Below are positions 21,587-31,688 of a stretch of DNA of 64,000 nt, in pieces. The number at the start of each line of letters is the position of its first letter. The first letter of the stretch is position 1. Both the position numbers and the translations under genes were made by a program. This DNA comes from Lolium rigidum (lineage: Eukaryota; Streptophyta; Magnoliopsida; Poales; Poaceae): assembly GCF_022539505.1 (NCBI RefSeq), contig NC_061512.1:149279962-149343961 (forward strand), given 5' to 3'. The notes below the pieces were generated by a model that saw only the letters and a program-made list of their open reading frames with translations, was not told the DNA's origin and searched no databases.

Positions 21587-24500
21587 CTTAGTCTCCTCCT
21601 CATGCAGTGGATGCAGCTGATTCCCCTTATCATGTGTTACATTGTCTTGCTGTGCTTGTTCTACAGCAGATGTTGCAGCTACATTCCCCATGTCATAGCC
21701 GTCTTTGACTGCCATGGCAGGGTTATCTTTGGGTGTGCGGGGGCCCTGACTGTAGATTTTGTTGCTGGATGGTGAAGCTAAAACAACTTCCTTTACACTG
21801 ATCTGACCACAACCTGTATGCTCGCTGCTTGGGGATGTCGATTTTATCATGATTGGTTCGCATGGCTGTTGCTTTGTGTTTTCATGATCTACAAATACTG
21901 CTAAATCCTGCCATGTTGCTGCTCGTGGCTTTGCTTGTTTCCTGCCGTCTTGACTGGAGGATGCTCGGTATGAGCATGACCCCCCCCCCCCCCTCTCCCA
22001 GATCAACTGTCTCATTCTCCAATGACATGCTACTTTCAGTTGGCACTTGTTCTTCATCTTCAACGATGTAGTCGTTGTCAGATGTTTTGTTTGATTCAGG
22101 CTTTTTGGTTGTGGGGATGGGGCTGAATTGTTCTTCTCTATTACGCTTCCGTTTGGTGTCCCGTCTCTTGGCAACTGGATGTCTGGCCTTTCTCTTTGCT
22201 CTAAATTTCCGCTCAACGGGTTTCAATGTGAGCTTCTTCAACATATTCTTTAATCCTGTGTCAAAACCAAGGCATGCTTCCTCAACAGCTTCTCTATAAA
22301 TTGATGTATACTGAAAATTATGAGAGGCAAACAGACACAAAAAATTGATAGTTTGAGTTAAAACAGAGCTAGTTGTATAAAAAGAAAACGGGAGTATAGA
22401 AAAATGTGTCGATGAAGAATTTACTTCTGATTTGCAATCTGCTGGCGTGTTTATTTTGATGAAAAGTTCAATCTTATCTGGATCTGAAAAAAGGATGCTT
22501 TGTCCATCTGTTGGCTGTTCTTCGCGTGCTATGTCGGCATTTTCAGATCCTCCATCAGTGTTTGTGAATTCAGTCTCATCATTTGTATACATCGTCTCAG
22601 TGTTTGCGAATTCATTCTCTTCATTTGTATAAATTGTCTCAGCGTTTGCAAATTCTGCTTTGAGCTGCACAAAATATGAGAACGGATAAAGATAAAAAAA
22701 ATATTATGCTGTATATGAACTGCAGCATCCAAAAAAATGTATAGTATACTATGTTCATGTGGATGACGTTTGGGAAAAAAATTATTTAATGCATCATTAT
22801 CTGCTAGAAAACTGCATTATGATTGTTGAAAAAACCTTCTATTGAAAACTACTATACCTAAACCAAAAAGAAAGAAGAACCGTAAGAAAATCATAGCCCA
22901 TGAGAACTACATCTCTACTTTACGAGTACAAGTGCTGCTACCCAAGAAACATATTAATGAATGACTGCTCATGTTCATTACAGATGTGCAGTTTTGTGGA
23001 CTGTATAATTTACAGAGCAAAAAAGGTTCAACAGGGGAAAAGGGGGAAAAAGTAACTCATACCGGTAGCATCCCGAATGTCCCATCACTACGTAAGTCCT
23101 GGCTCATTGCTCTCATCACCATTGAGTTTGTCCAAACAGTAACTCGTGTCCCTTTGCTGTTGATATCCATGTCTTTGAGTTGTAACGAATCAAGGTACTT
23201 GACCTGCCAACATAAAGGAGATTTTAAAAATGAAAATTTAAGTTATGAACAAACAGTGCGGAAAGAGACAAGCAAATGGATGATAAAAAAAATGTTGTGA
23301 GAATAAAAGTGAAGTATACCATGAAATACAACATGCAGGCATTCTTTATGCTTTTTTCTGCCCTTGATTTAGCAGCTACGCAGAGCATCCTGATTACAAA
23401 CTTGCAAAAGTTAAGGTTCTTGACTTCCTTTATGTTGACAAGAGATGGGTAACACCTGGGACTGACGCTTGTGCCTGTTGTTGGTGCCAGGACAGAGGAC
23501 ATGGCATGAATAACCCAGAACCTAAGATACTTGTTATTGGCCTTTTTCATTCCGAGTAGGTTCTCTTCCAGGGATGACATCAGTGGTTGCTTCCTGCGTC
23601 CGTGTCCAAACTGCTCCATCATGAAGGTAATAGCACCTGCGTCGAGCTCGTAAAGGACATCTTTGTCTCCCCATGGAACTCCAAGTACTGTGTAAACAGA
23701 TTCTTCGGTCACAGGGATTGAACCTCGTCCAGGAAATACCAACTCACATGTTGCTGAGTTAAAGCTTTCCATCAAAAATTTACAGAGCTCAGGTTGTAAT
23801 TTTGAACATTTGATGTCTAAGAGCCCCCCCCCCCCCCCAAATCTGATTTCTTTATTAAACTGATTTGGTCACTCGACATACTCGGATACAGCCTGACCAG
23901 CTTCATGGGTGATGCACGTTGGAACAATTTTTTTGATTTGCCCTGATATAGAATTTTGAAAAATGTAAGATAGGGAAATACATCTAGATGCCACATTTTA
24001 ATGAAAAACAGAAAAATAAAACTTTGGCGATGACTCACATGTCTAATGACTGCCTTGTCATCATTGTCATTTGTGTCATACATGCTGGTGTGTACTGTGT
24101 TTCCAGACTTCAATGTTAGGGATACCGCTCATTCTCCCCCCTCCCAGCTCCCACGCGTGAACAGTTCCCTGCGTGGTTCTCACCGCCGACCGGGCCTCTC
24201 CGATGCCCTCTCCGCCGGAACAGCTGGCCGGAGTTGGCTAGGAGGGGCACCGGAGTAGTTAGGATTAGTGGTAGTTTAGTTTTGGGCTCTTTGCCCGGTA
24301 GTAGGAGCAGAGCTTGGGGTCAAGATGGCCAGATCCAGAGCTTCTTAGGGTTCCTCTCTATGCTGCTATTCCTCCTCTGGTTGGAACTAGCGGCGGCGGA
24401 GGGGAACACGGTCTCCTTCAATAAAGTCGTGGTTGTCTACCACATCCAGATGCGCGAGTTCCTTGGCGCGGAGCTCCTCTTGGCCGGCCGTGGCGGCAAG

Positions 24501-25195
24501 GAGGAGGGGCGGCGGGTCAAGGACAGCAGCTCGGTCAAGTTTCTCCTGGACGGCCGTGGAGGCGAGGGGGAGAAGCTCTGCTGGGCTTCGTCTTCAACAT
24601 CGATGATGTGGAGGTTAGCTTGCTGGTGCTATCTGCTCAAGGGCTGTGCTGCCCTCTCTCTTTCTCTGTCCGGCCATGGAGGCGAGGGGAGAAGGAGGGG
24701 TGTAGCGGAGCCAGCTTTTTCTCTGGTGGTTCTTTTGTAAGCGCAATCACGCACTCGGCACCATGGCCGATGCGATCTTCAGCCGACGAGACGGCTGTTT
24801 CTCAACCTCCAAGACGGAGGCCTCTCCCTGTCCCTGCTGGAGCTCGAAGCCTCCGTGCAGCCAAGTGATTCGTTCCCAGCAGTGTGAAGGTAGCCAGCGG
24901 GGGTGGGTTCTCGCCGGAAGGAAGAGTTCGAGCAGCTTCTCTCCATTCCTTGGCGGCGACGCTTCGAGGATGCCGGCGAGTGGTGACGGTGAAGCTCCAG
25001 GACCTGATTGCTTTTTTAGATTTTGTTCTGGGGTGTGTTTTGTAATTTTACAGGCCTTATCTTCAAATTCTAGGTTCTTTAGGGCGAGTGTTGTAAAGGG
25101 CCTATTTGGAATTTGTACCCGTCACGTGTCACTATAATGGAATACCACCTCTTATGTGCAAAAAAAAAAGACTTCAATGTTAGCTTTCTACGCAT
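21587..25195 (-). pseudogene. Five-exon remnant of a Ulp1/MULE-associated family gene
   Basis: I infer five exons from GT-AG sites that all keep phase 0: 25195-25184 joined to 24119-24039, 23942-23320, 23203-23063, 22664-22425 and 22310-21587. The second contains CELVFPGRGSIPVTEESVY and SVLAPTTGTSVSPRCYPSL, a pattern I associate with the N-terminal region of grass Ulp1-like proteins, often carried by Mutator-like or CACTA elements. Exon 4 is acidic with repeats of the TIYTNEENEFANTET type; exon 5 has a basic KRxxxRKRNRE segment suggesting nuclear localisation. No Ulp1 catalytic domain is seen downstream. Breaks: a retroposon in exon 1 and a frame change at each of two poly-C runs. The family name is tentative; the exon structure is better supported. 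Confidence 0.6.
24120..25168 (+). mobile_element. Poly(A) retroposon inserted in exon 1 of the Ulp1-type gene
   Basis: A 1049-bp insert ends in A10 and is flanked by a perfect 15-bp duplication, AGACTTCAATGTTAG (24105-24119 and 25169-25183). These are the marks of LINE-type target-primed insertion. It carries no reverse transcriptase. GC-rich first, it becomes AT-rich near the tail. The open frame at 24234-24740 has no domain I recognise. A diverged relative of its middle part lies at about 63455-63760 (shared phrase GGCGGCGACGCTT), so it is a repeated non-autonomous retroposon family rather than a single processed gene copy. Confidence 0.75.
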
Positions 25196-25565
25196 TGAGT
25201 GTGGTGCACTGCTTATGATAGCTGACTTTTTCTTTCTTCTGTTGTTTAACCTTGTCATCCTGGCTGCTTATTCAAAAAAAAAAAAGACAGTGTGAAGTCA
25301 CGACCACTAAGAAAACTACAGCTCAGTGTTAATCAACCAAAAAGATTGGAAAAACTGTAGGTGTCCATACGTACAAGAAGGTGCATGCGAAAAACTACAT
25401 ATGGAAAAGGGTAATCGATGGGAATTAAGGACACATATGAAACTACAACTGGAAATGGTGCCCAGGTTAAACAGATATATCGCATGAAATTTTAGAGAAT
25501 CCACACATGTTATGCTACAGCCCACCAAAATGTAGGTTTGCATGGATAACACATATGAAACTACA
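25184..25565. other. Flank with an A12 tract, no gene recognised
   Basis: Beyond the possible start codon at 25195 there is an A12 run (about 25274-25285) and AT-rich sequence with no domain. Confidence 0.4.
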
Positions 25566-25568
25566 TTA

Positions 25569-26580
25569 GAGCATCACCAATAGATGATGCAAAATAGGGC
25601 ATATGATGAAAAACCTAATTTTTACATCAAATGGAACAAAAAAAAGGTCTCCAACGGATGCCCTAAAATGTTTTGGTGATGTAAAAAAATATAGGGAAGA
25701 ATCAGATCCGCCGCATAGACCCATCGCTTCCTCTTCCCATGTCTTGCTAGATCCGCCGCGCCTCGCCACGAATCGCCGTTTTCTCTCCGAATCTGGGCGA
25801 ATCGCATCCGAAGCTCGATCGGCTACCTCGACATCCAGTTGCGGTATGCGGCCGAGATCACCGTCGCCTCGCAGCGATGGTGGCTGGGGACCTTCTCCTC
25901 CTTCGACCTCACCGCGCGTGTACGATGCGGCAGCGTGGAACTTCAACCGGCCACGGGCGGAGATGAACTTCGCACAGGTGCAGAGCAAGATGGAGGGGAG
26001 TTCCTCACGCCGCCCATCCGCCGGTTCCGCTAGAGCAGGAGCCGGCCAACAGTCGGGTGTGGCTGCAGCTCCGGGCACACGAGACCAGGAGTCCATGATG
26101 CGGCTCCATCGGGAGCGGGCAGACCTCGTGCACGTGGGGGAGGAGTTCTTCGCCTCTAGGGAGGCGGCGATGAAGAAGGCCGATGAGGCGGCAAGTAAGA
26201 ATGTCGACAAGGTGGGACCTTCCACTGTCGTCGTCCTGTCCGAACCATCGGACATGGATTCCGATTTTCTGGAACGACATCGGCGACAGCAATGCAGAGA
26301 CTTGGATTCCGATTTCTGGGAGACCTAGTGTCGGCGTTCGCCGAGGTTTTGTCGAAATAGCCGTTGCTTAGTTTATTTTAGTCAAAATAGTCGTTGTTTA
26401 GTTTGTGTCAATGTCGAACTTGTTTTAGTCAGTCGAAATGTCATGTCTAGTGTCGATGACTAAGTCTAGATGGAAGTTTAATCGAAGTTTGGGTGTTGAT
26501 GCTGGATTCGAAGTGTACAAATTTGATCGAAGTTTGTGAAATGTACCTTAGTTTACATCATCTACTGCAGCACAGGTGAC
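25569..26580 (+). mobile_element. TIR element carrying an AP2/ERF-like domain remnant
   Basis: The left end reads GAGCATCACCAATAGATGATG after TTA, a Harbinger-type terminus. A partial inverted copy (TTTACATCATCTACTG) lies near 26552, so the right end is eroded. The cargo, about 25800-26328, reads YAAEI, then WWLGTF, then a frameshift near 25919, then VYDAAAWNFNRPRAEMNF. This is the second half of an AP2/ERF DNA-binding domain, followed by an acidic tail with repeated DSDF. Host AP2/ERF proteins are transcription factors; this copy lacks the first strand and is out of frame. A second, separate copy is at 49900-50341. Confidence 0.6.
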
Positions 26581-26639
26581 CTAAAATACATCATCTTGTA
26601 AACCAAGAAACCTTTTGGTGATGTAAAAGCCAGTGTCAA

Positions 26640-27040
26640 GCTGCGCAGATTTACCCCAGCCAAACCTCAAATTCCCACTTTTCCCACCATCGGGCCAACA
26701 TTTTCGGGCCCAGGCCCGAGTATTTCAGGCCGGGCCTCGGGCTGGGCTGCCCATGGCCAGGCATGCTCCTACCTAGTGGATTGGGGATGGGGTTTTGTGG
26801 GGATTGGGTGACAGCAGAGATTCATCCAATAGTGTTATCCCCACTAATCCCCACTAAAACACTAGTACCAAACAAGGCCTAAATCTACATATAATCCAAT
26901 CCCCAATCCACTGAGTAGGGGTAGTAAATTAGGTATTAAAGAAAATACTTAGAGAATTTTGGGGAAAAGTGGGAATTTGAGGTTTGGCTGGGTAAATCCC
27001 AACAAATCTCTAAAAATACACTAGTGTCAAGCAAGGCCTA
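26640..27040. mobile_element. Fold-back element (MITE-like), nested inverted repeats
   Basis: An outer inverted repeat pairs about 26650-26685 with 26962-26997 over roughly 36 bp. An inner one pairs about 26769-26796 with 26897-26925. Two related ends (ACACTAGTACCAAACAAGGCCT near 26857 and CACTAGTGTCAAGCAAGGCCT near 27020) resemble Tourist-type termini. I read it as one MITE inserted in, or rearranged with, another. Confidence 0.5.
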
Positions 27041-28090
27041 AGCTGAATTTACATAAGTGGAAATTACATTAGTGAAAAGAACACTAATATGCGTGGGGGG
27101 AAACTATGTTATCGAGATATTGTTAGAATTATATTAAAAATACTTTCTAATAACACTAATTTATATCAAATAGTTTTATATACATAGACTAGTTTTTGTT
27201 AATTAAGGATAAAATATGAAAAACAAGAACCATTTAATCATTAAAACTGAAGGGAGTGCCAACCAAAAAAAAACTCTAACCAATAACATTTTTTTAATGA
27301 ACACTGAATCTTTGTGTTATCCATTAATTTCATTAATTGAGAAATTAATTAAGAAGAATGTGTCTAATTAATTAGTGAAAAACTAGGCGAAAATCATACA
27401 ACCCCGTAAACCCGAGGGGCCATGCCGGTACGGCCATACCCGCCACAAGGCCAAGTACACTCAGCAGCCAAACTCACTCTCGGAACTGTCAAGACCATAC
27501 GACCATGCACCATCGTCGGAGAGAAGACGTTGTGACGGGTAGGGAAGAACAGACGCAAGACACTGTAACGTAGATGAAGAAGCCAACCCTCTAAGAAGTT
27601 GCGCTAAAGCGACGCCAACGACCAACATCGAGGGCACCTCATCGTCTGCACGACACAAGGTCGATGCCCTCAACACGACCAAAGTTTTGGGGCCGCCGCC
27701 TCGATACTCTGGTGCTCGCTGCCACGCCTAGGACCGCAAACACCACCTCCTGGGACGGCCCTCCTGACTTGCCACTGCTCGCACTCGAGTCACAACACCG
27801 TAGGACTCAGATACCCGCAGCCCAAACTTCATAGGGTCAACCTCTTAGACCACGGCCACCGCACCAATAGCCGGAACCGCAAACATTGCCCTAAAGTCAA
27901 ACTGCCTCCACTCAGACGCATCGAGTGAGCCGACAAACTCAGTGCCCTAGCAACACAAGGGTGCCACCCAAGACAAACCAAGCAACTGCCCTACCATGGT
28001 TCCTGAGGCTGCTACCTCGGCGCAAAAGGATTAAACTGCTCGGGACTGCTACCCCGACATCCACCTACCTGACGACGAGATACCGAGTTT
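27041..28090. other. Unidentified sequence, AT-rich then GC-rich
   Basis: 27041-27390 is AT-rich with nothing recognised. 27390-28090 is GC-rich, lacks long frames on either strand and has a LINE-3'-UTR-like texture, but no poly(A) or target duplication was found. Confidence 0.3.
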
Positions 28091-28095
28091 TGTTA

Positions 28096-28198
28096 CTCCC
28101 TCCGATTCATATTACTTGATGTTAATATAGATGTATCTAGCCACATTTTAGTTGTGGATACATTCATCTTAGCATCAAGTAATATGGATTGGAGGGAG
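28096..28198. mobile_element. Stowaway MITE
   Basis: A 103-bp element runs from CTCCCTCCGATTCATATTAC to its complement ending GGATTGGAGGGAG, with TA duplicated on both sides (28094-28095 and 28199-28200). Almost the whole element can fold into one hairpin. Confidence 0.9.
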
Positions 28199-28199
28199 T

Positions 28200-29100
28200 A
28201 AATAGAATGACCTAGAAAGTGCGCTCTCTTTTTTGCTAATTCAATGAAATTGGCTGCGCCTATCTTTCTCTTAAAAGAAATCAACTAGTAGTAGAGAACA
28301 AGCTCGTAGCCTTGTTATGAAATCAAATGAAATGGATTATTCCTTGATTTTTTCAATCAAGAAAAGGACTTTCAAATTTCTAGTGCACCATGAAAATATG
28401 TGTATGATGTCACCATACTTGCAATGCAGTGAAAGGAATATACAGATCAATAGGCCTATTAACTGTTTTTTATTTTTAGACGAAGAGGAAAATTAAGTGG
28501 AGTAATATGAAACATGAAATTTAATCAGGAAGAGGAACAGCACGTGCGAGATAGACAAAGGAAAGGAAACCATGAGGAAGCTCACCATGTTAGGCCCATC
28601 GTGCATGACTAGCTGCTGCTTCTCAAAGAGCGCATCCTGGACGACGCCGTAGTCATCTTCATTCGGGAACACCAGCCCCATCTTTCCCTGGCACTTGATC
28701 GGATCAGACCAAATCACGATCTTAAAGCCGCAAAGAGGAATCGGAAGAACGAGCATAGATAAACCTAAACAATTAATACCTCTGTTCTACAATATACTAT
28801 TTTAGTTTGCTAAAATGGCTTATATTATGAAATGGAGTGATATAATAGAAAAAAAGATGTTGTAGCCTTGCAACATTGATGTTGTCGTCAAATTTCTCAT
28901 CTTTGGAGCATTTTCTAGAGCTCCCGAACCAAGAAGACAGCAATAGAATGATAATGCGGAAAGATAGGAGGGAAGGAAGGCCGCGATGAGCTGTTCCATG
29001 TTCATATGGATGTCGCCCTCAGTATAGACCATCGGCTCGAACTGAGAGATAAGCGTAGCCATCGGGTTTCCATCTTCTTCGACATGGAACTGTAGAGTGG
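28200..29100 (-). pseudogene. Decayed duplicate of the WIYLD-domain gene
   Basis: This segment repeats 34440-35360 about 6.25 kb away, in both exon-like and non-coding parts (for example GAGAACA...TAGCCTTGTTAT at 28294 and 34541). Exon-1 counterpart: about 29062-28984, with FEPMVYTEGDIHMNMEQLIA aligning to the WIYLD start but lacking the initiator region. Exon-2 counterpart: 28687-28586, GKMGLVFPNEDDYGVVQDALFEKQQ, with a good acceptor and a GTGAGC donor. The exon-1 donor is GC instead of GT. No last exon is seen nearby. I call it a pseudogene, though exon 2 still reads cleanly. Confidence 0.65.
28778..28838. mobile_element. Degenerate Stowaway-like MITE
   Basis: CCTCTGTTCTACAATATACT and ...TTATATTATGAAATGGAGTG form imperfect complementary ends with TA flanks, inside the intron of the WIYLD pseudogene. 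Confidence 0.5.
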
Positions 29101-29221
29101 TTCAGAGGTGAGCTTTAAATCGGTCATCATTTGATATTGCACGTCGAGGATTCACTCCATCTTTTCAGCGGCTTAGTTCAGTCCAGACAATATACTTTGC
29201 CTTGTCAGGTGCAATAGTCGA

Positions 29222-29500
29222 CCTGTATGGCCAACATTTTACCGGTGCCTCCCACACTCATGTCTACGGTTTGCACTCCCTTACCCTTAGCAACTCAGCT
29301 CAGGAAAGCTCATCATAGTCTTTTGATCTTCTCTTCACCTATGGATCAATCACTAACCAAGGGCGTTTTATATAGCCACTAAGCCACCTATATTGAAAAA
29401 AGTAATGCAATCCAAGATGAAATGATGATGAGGTTGTTGCATCTGCCAAACTATATACAAGAAAATGAGCATGTGAGCCACGTTAACGCATGCAATCAAT
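29222..29500 (+). repeat. Dispersed repeat R, copy 1
   Basis: Shares a string of phrases in the same order with 42030-42310 and 51330-51600: GGCCAACATTTTACC, CTCCCACAC, TATATAGCCAC, GGTTGTTGCA and GTGAGCCACGTTA. I see no terminal repeats, coding capacity or poly(A). Family unknown. Confidence 0.6.
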
Positions 29501-30509
29501 GTGGCATTGAATTGAAAACAAAGCAAGCAGTCATAACTCATACTACTATCAAGCGTACACTCAACATTAACCACATCTGAATAGTTGTGATCTAGATAGT
29601 TTGCACAAAGCTCATCGCGGTAAATCTAGTGCCGCGTAACAAAACTAGGTGCTAATTGGTTGTTTAAGCGATATTAACAACCATAAGGTCAAGTCCATAC
29701 GTTTTTTGGTTGGTGTGATATATTATTCAGTTTTTCATATGTCCTCCCCCAGGGATGGGATTCCTCGTACAATGTTAAGGTGACAAAACCCAATAGGGTT
29801 GAAACACATGGTGTGATTTGTTTTAGCATATCTTTACTTGTGGCTCATTCACATGTTGTTTTAATTGCCATAAAATTTGTTGTGATGGATAAATTCATAA
29901 GCAAAGATTGCTGTGAAATAAAAAAAATTGCAAGATGTAAATTCTAAAATCTTGGCAGGGATGTTGACATGAAATTATATTAAGCAGCAAATGCGGGTGA
30001 ACTAGAGCAAAAACTTTACAGTTCCATGAAATAAGGGGTTGCTTGGTTCAGGGGGTATCATTTAGGGGATGAGGGCACCCCCAACCACTATAGCCATCTT
30101 TCCTATTTGGTTGAGTGTGAGAGATGAACCACTTTTTTGTTTGGATGGCAAGATAAAATGTGGTTGGGGATAAGGGATGGGGAGTTGATATGACGTAATG
30201 GTGACCTTATTGCTTGTATGGTGAGATTACCACTACAATAATATAAGGAAAAGTGGACAAGAGCAATTTCGAAATAAGATATATTTCTAGCAATTTTAAA
30301 GTCTAATATCACAATTCGATAATATACTGAACATTACTTAGCCTAGCTGCAACTATTACATGCCATAGAGTCAAAAAGTTCATACAACACATAGTTGATT
30401 GTTGGGTTGTCATCAAAAGTCACCAACTCTTACCCTAATGCTTGGTTGTCATTAAAAGGGCAAGTCAAATACCACGGGCAAGCAGCCTTCAACCTTCCTT
30501 AAGGCATAA
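29501..30509. other. AT-rich DNA with one Tourist-like end
   Basis: TAA followed by GGGGTTGCTTGGTTC at 30032 looks like the left end of a Tourist MITE, but no matching right end was found. The rest has no recognised feature. Confidence 0.35.
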
Positions 30510-30581
30510 CCTGTTGTAATCTAGGTGGTTAAGATAGTCTGCTCTCACCTGAGAGACCTGGATTCAAGTCCGGGCAACGAA
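30510..30581 (+). tRNA. tRNA-Glu(CTC)-like gene, probably decayed
   Basis: The 72-nt sequence follows plant tRNA-Glu closely. The D-arm region reads TCTAGGTGGTTAAGATAG, the anticodon loop CTCTCAC gives anticodon CTC, and the T-arm reads GGATTCAAGTCC. Internal promoter boxes A and B are recognisable. A T15 run starts three bases after the end, a strong pol III terminator. Acceptor pairs 1-72 and 2-71 are lost (5' CC opposite AA) and the T-stem has a mismatch, so it may be a pseudogene or the head of a tRNA-derived SINE. Confidence 0.6.
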
Positions 30582-30719
30582 AGGTTTTTTTTTTTTTTGC
30601 TAACATAACTGAAAGAAATATATTTTGATACAAGTTGCTCAATGACAGATACTCAGATCAATCAATATTCCAACTTTTTTTCTCGCACTTACTGAAATTA
30701 CAGTTGAGCAATAGCCAAG

Positions 30720-30967
30720 ACAGTCCAAGTTTGGACGCGCCTAAGGATTAGTCAAAAGTCAACGTTTTTTAAGTTTGACCAAGTTTATACATAAAAATAT
30801 ATTTACAATACTGAATCAATATGAATAGGTTCACAATAAAGTATATTTTCTTAATATGTCCATTTGATAATGTAGATGTAAATATTTTTTCCTAAATATT
30901 TGGTCAAAGTTATAAAGTTTGACTTTTTACCAATCGTTATACACCTTACAATTTGGGACGGAGAGAG
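30720..30967. mobile_element. Stowaway-like MITE, left end eroded
   Basis: The right end reads TTTGGGACGGAGAGAG followed by TA. The interior has the paired motifs AGTTTGACCAAGTTTATA and TGGTCAAAGTTATAAAGTTTG seen in a common ~250-bp grass Stowaway-like family. The left CTCCCTCCG end is not recognisable. Confidence 0.6.
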
Positions 30968-30969
30968 TA

Positions 30970-31688
30970 CTTAATTGGCAGCATCCATGCTTACATGCCA
31001 ATAGCCCTTGTGTGTCTGCCATGCGTTAACTTAATACTTACTCCAATTCGCAAGACAAAAAAACTTAATACTTACTCCAGTATATATACTCATAGTTTCC
31101 CAGCCGAATTCAACACCCACACAGTTGTGTCAGTGTGTGCCTACCTGTCATAACAAGAACACCACTCTTAGCATTTTACTGATGAGAAGGATGCAACTTT
31201 TCTTGTACAAACCTACAATAATCACCCCTTAGAACTCGCTCCCACCATAGGCCCAGGTATAAGCATCTTCCGTAGACTTGAAAACTGTGGCTAATTTGTG
31301 TTAAGGCCTAACTCTGGCAAACTTTATAACAGTGATCCAATTTCCATATCCTGCAGTAAAAAGGCATGTAGTCATAGATGCGTTCGCAAAACCGATGAAC
31401 TGCATTCTTTATACAGCAGCAGCGTTGTGTCTATAGTAATCTGGTTTGCAATATGTCAGTCTTGTATTCACCGCTCACTATAGAAGGTATTTTACAGTCA
31501 AGGAAGATATAAATTCTACAGTCAGCATCTGCCATATAGGATCAAAAGCACAAGTGTGACAAGAACTATAAGAAGTTACTGACTGCCCAGGGCATTTTTT
31601 GGTACTAGCATCTAATCAAAGATGACAGAAGGAAGATCACGGATCAGAACCATCACCAGTTAAATGGCTTCGCTCGCACCCCATCTAC
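30970..31688. other. Downstream flank of the WIYLD gene
   Basis: No domain or repeat was recognised. The 3' UTR and polyadenylation region of the minus-strand gene should lie here. Confidence 0.35.

Noticed and set aside
30220..30250. CACTA transposon end suspicion at CCACTACAATAATATAAGG
   Set aside because: There is no matching inverted end, no 3-bp duplication and no subterminal repeats.
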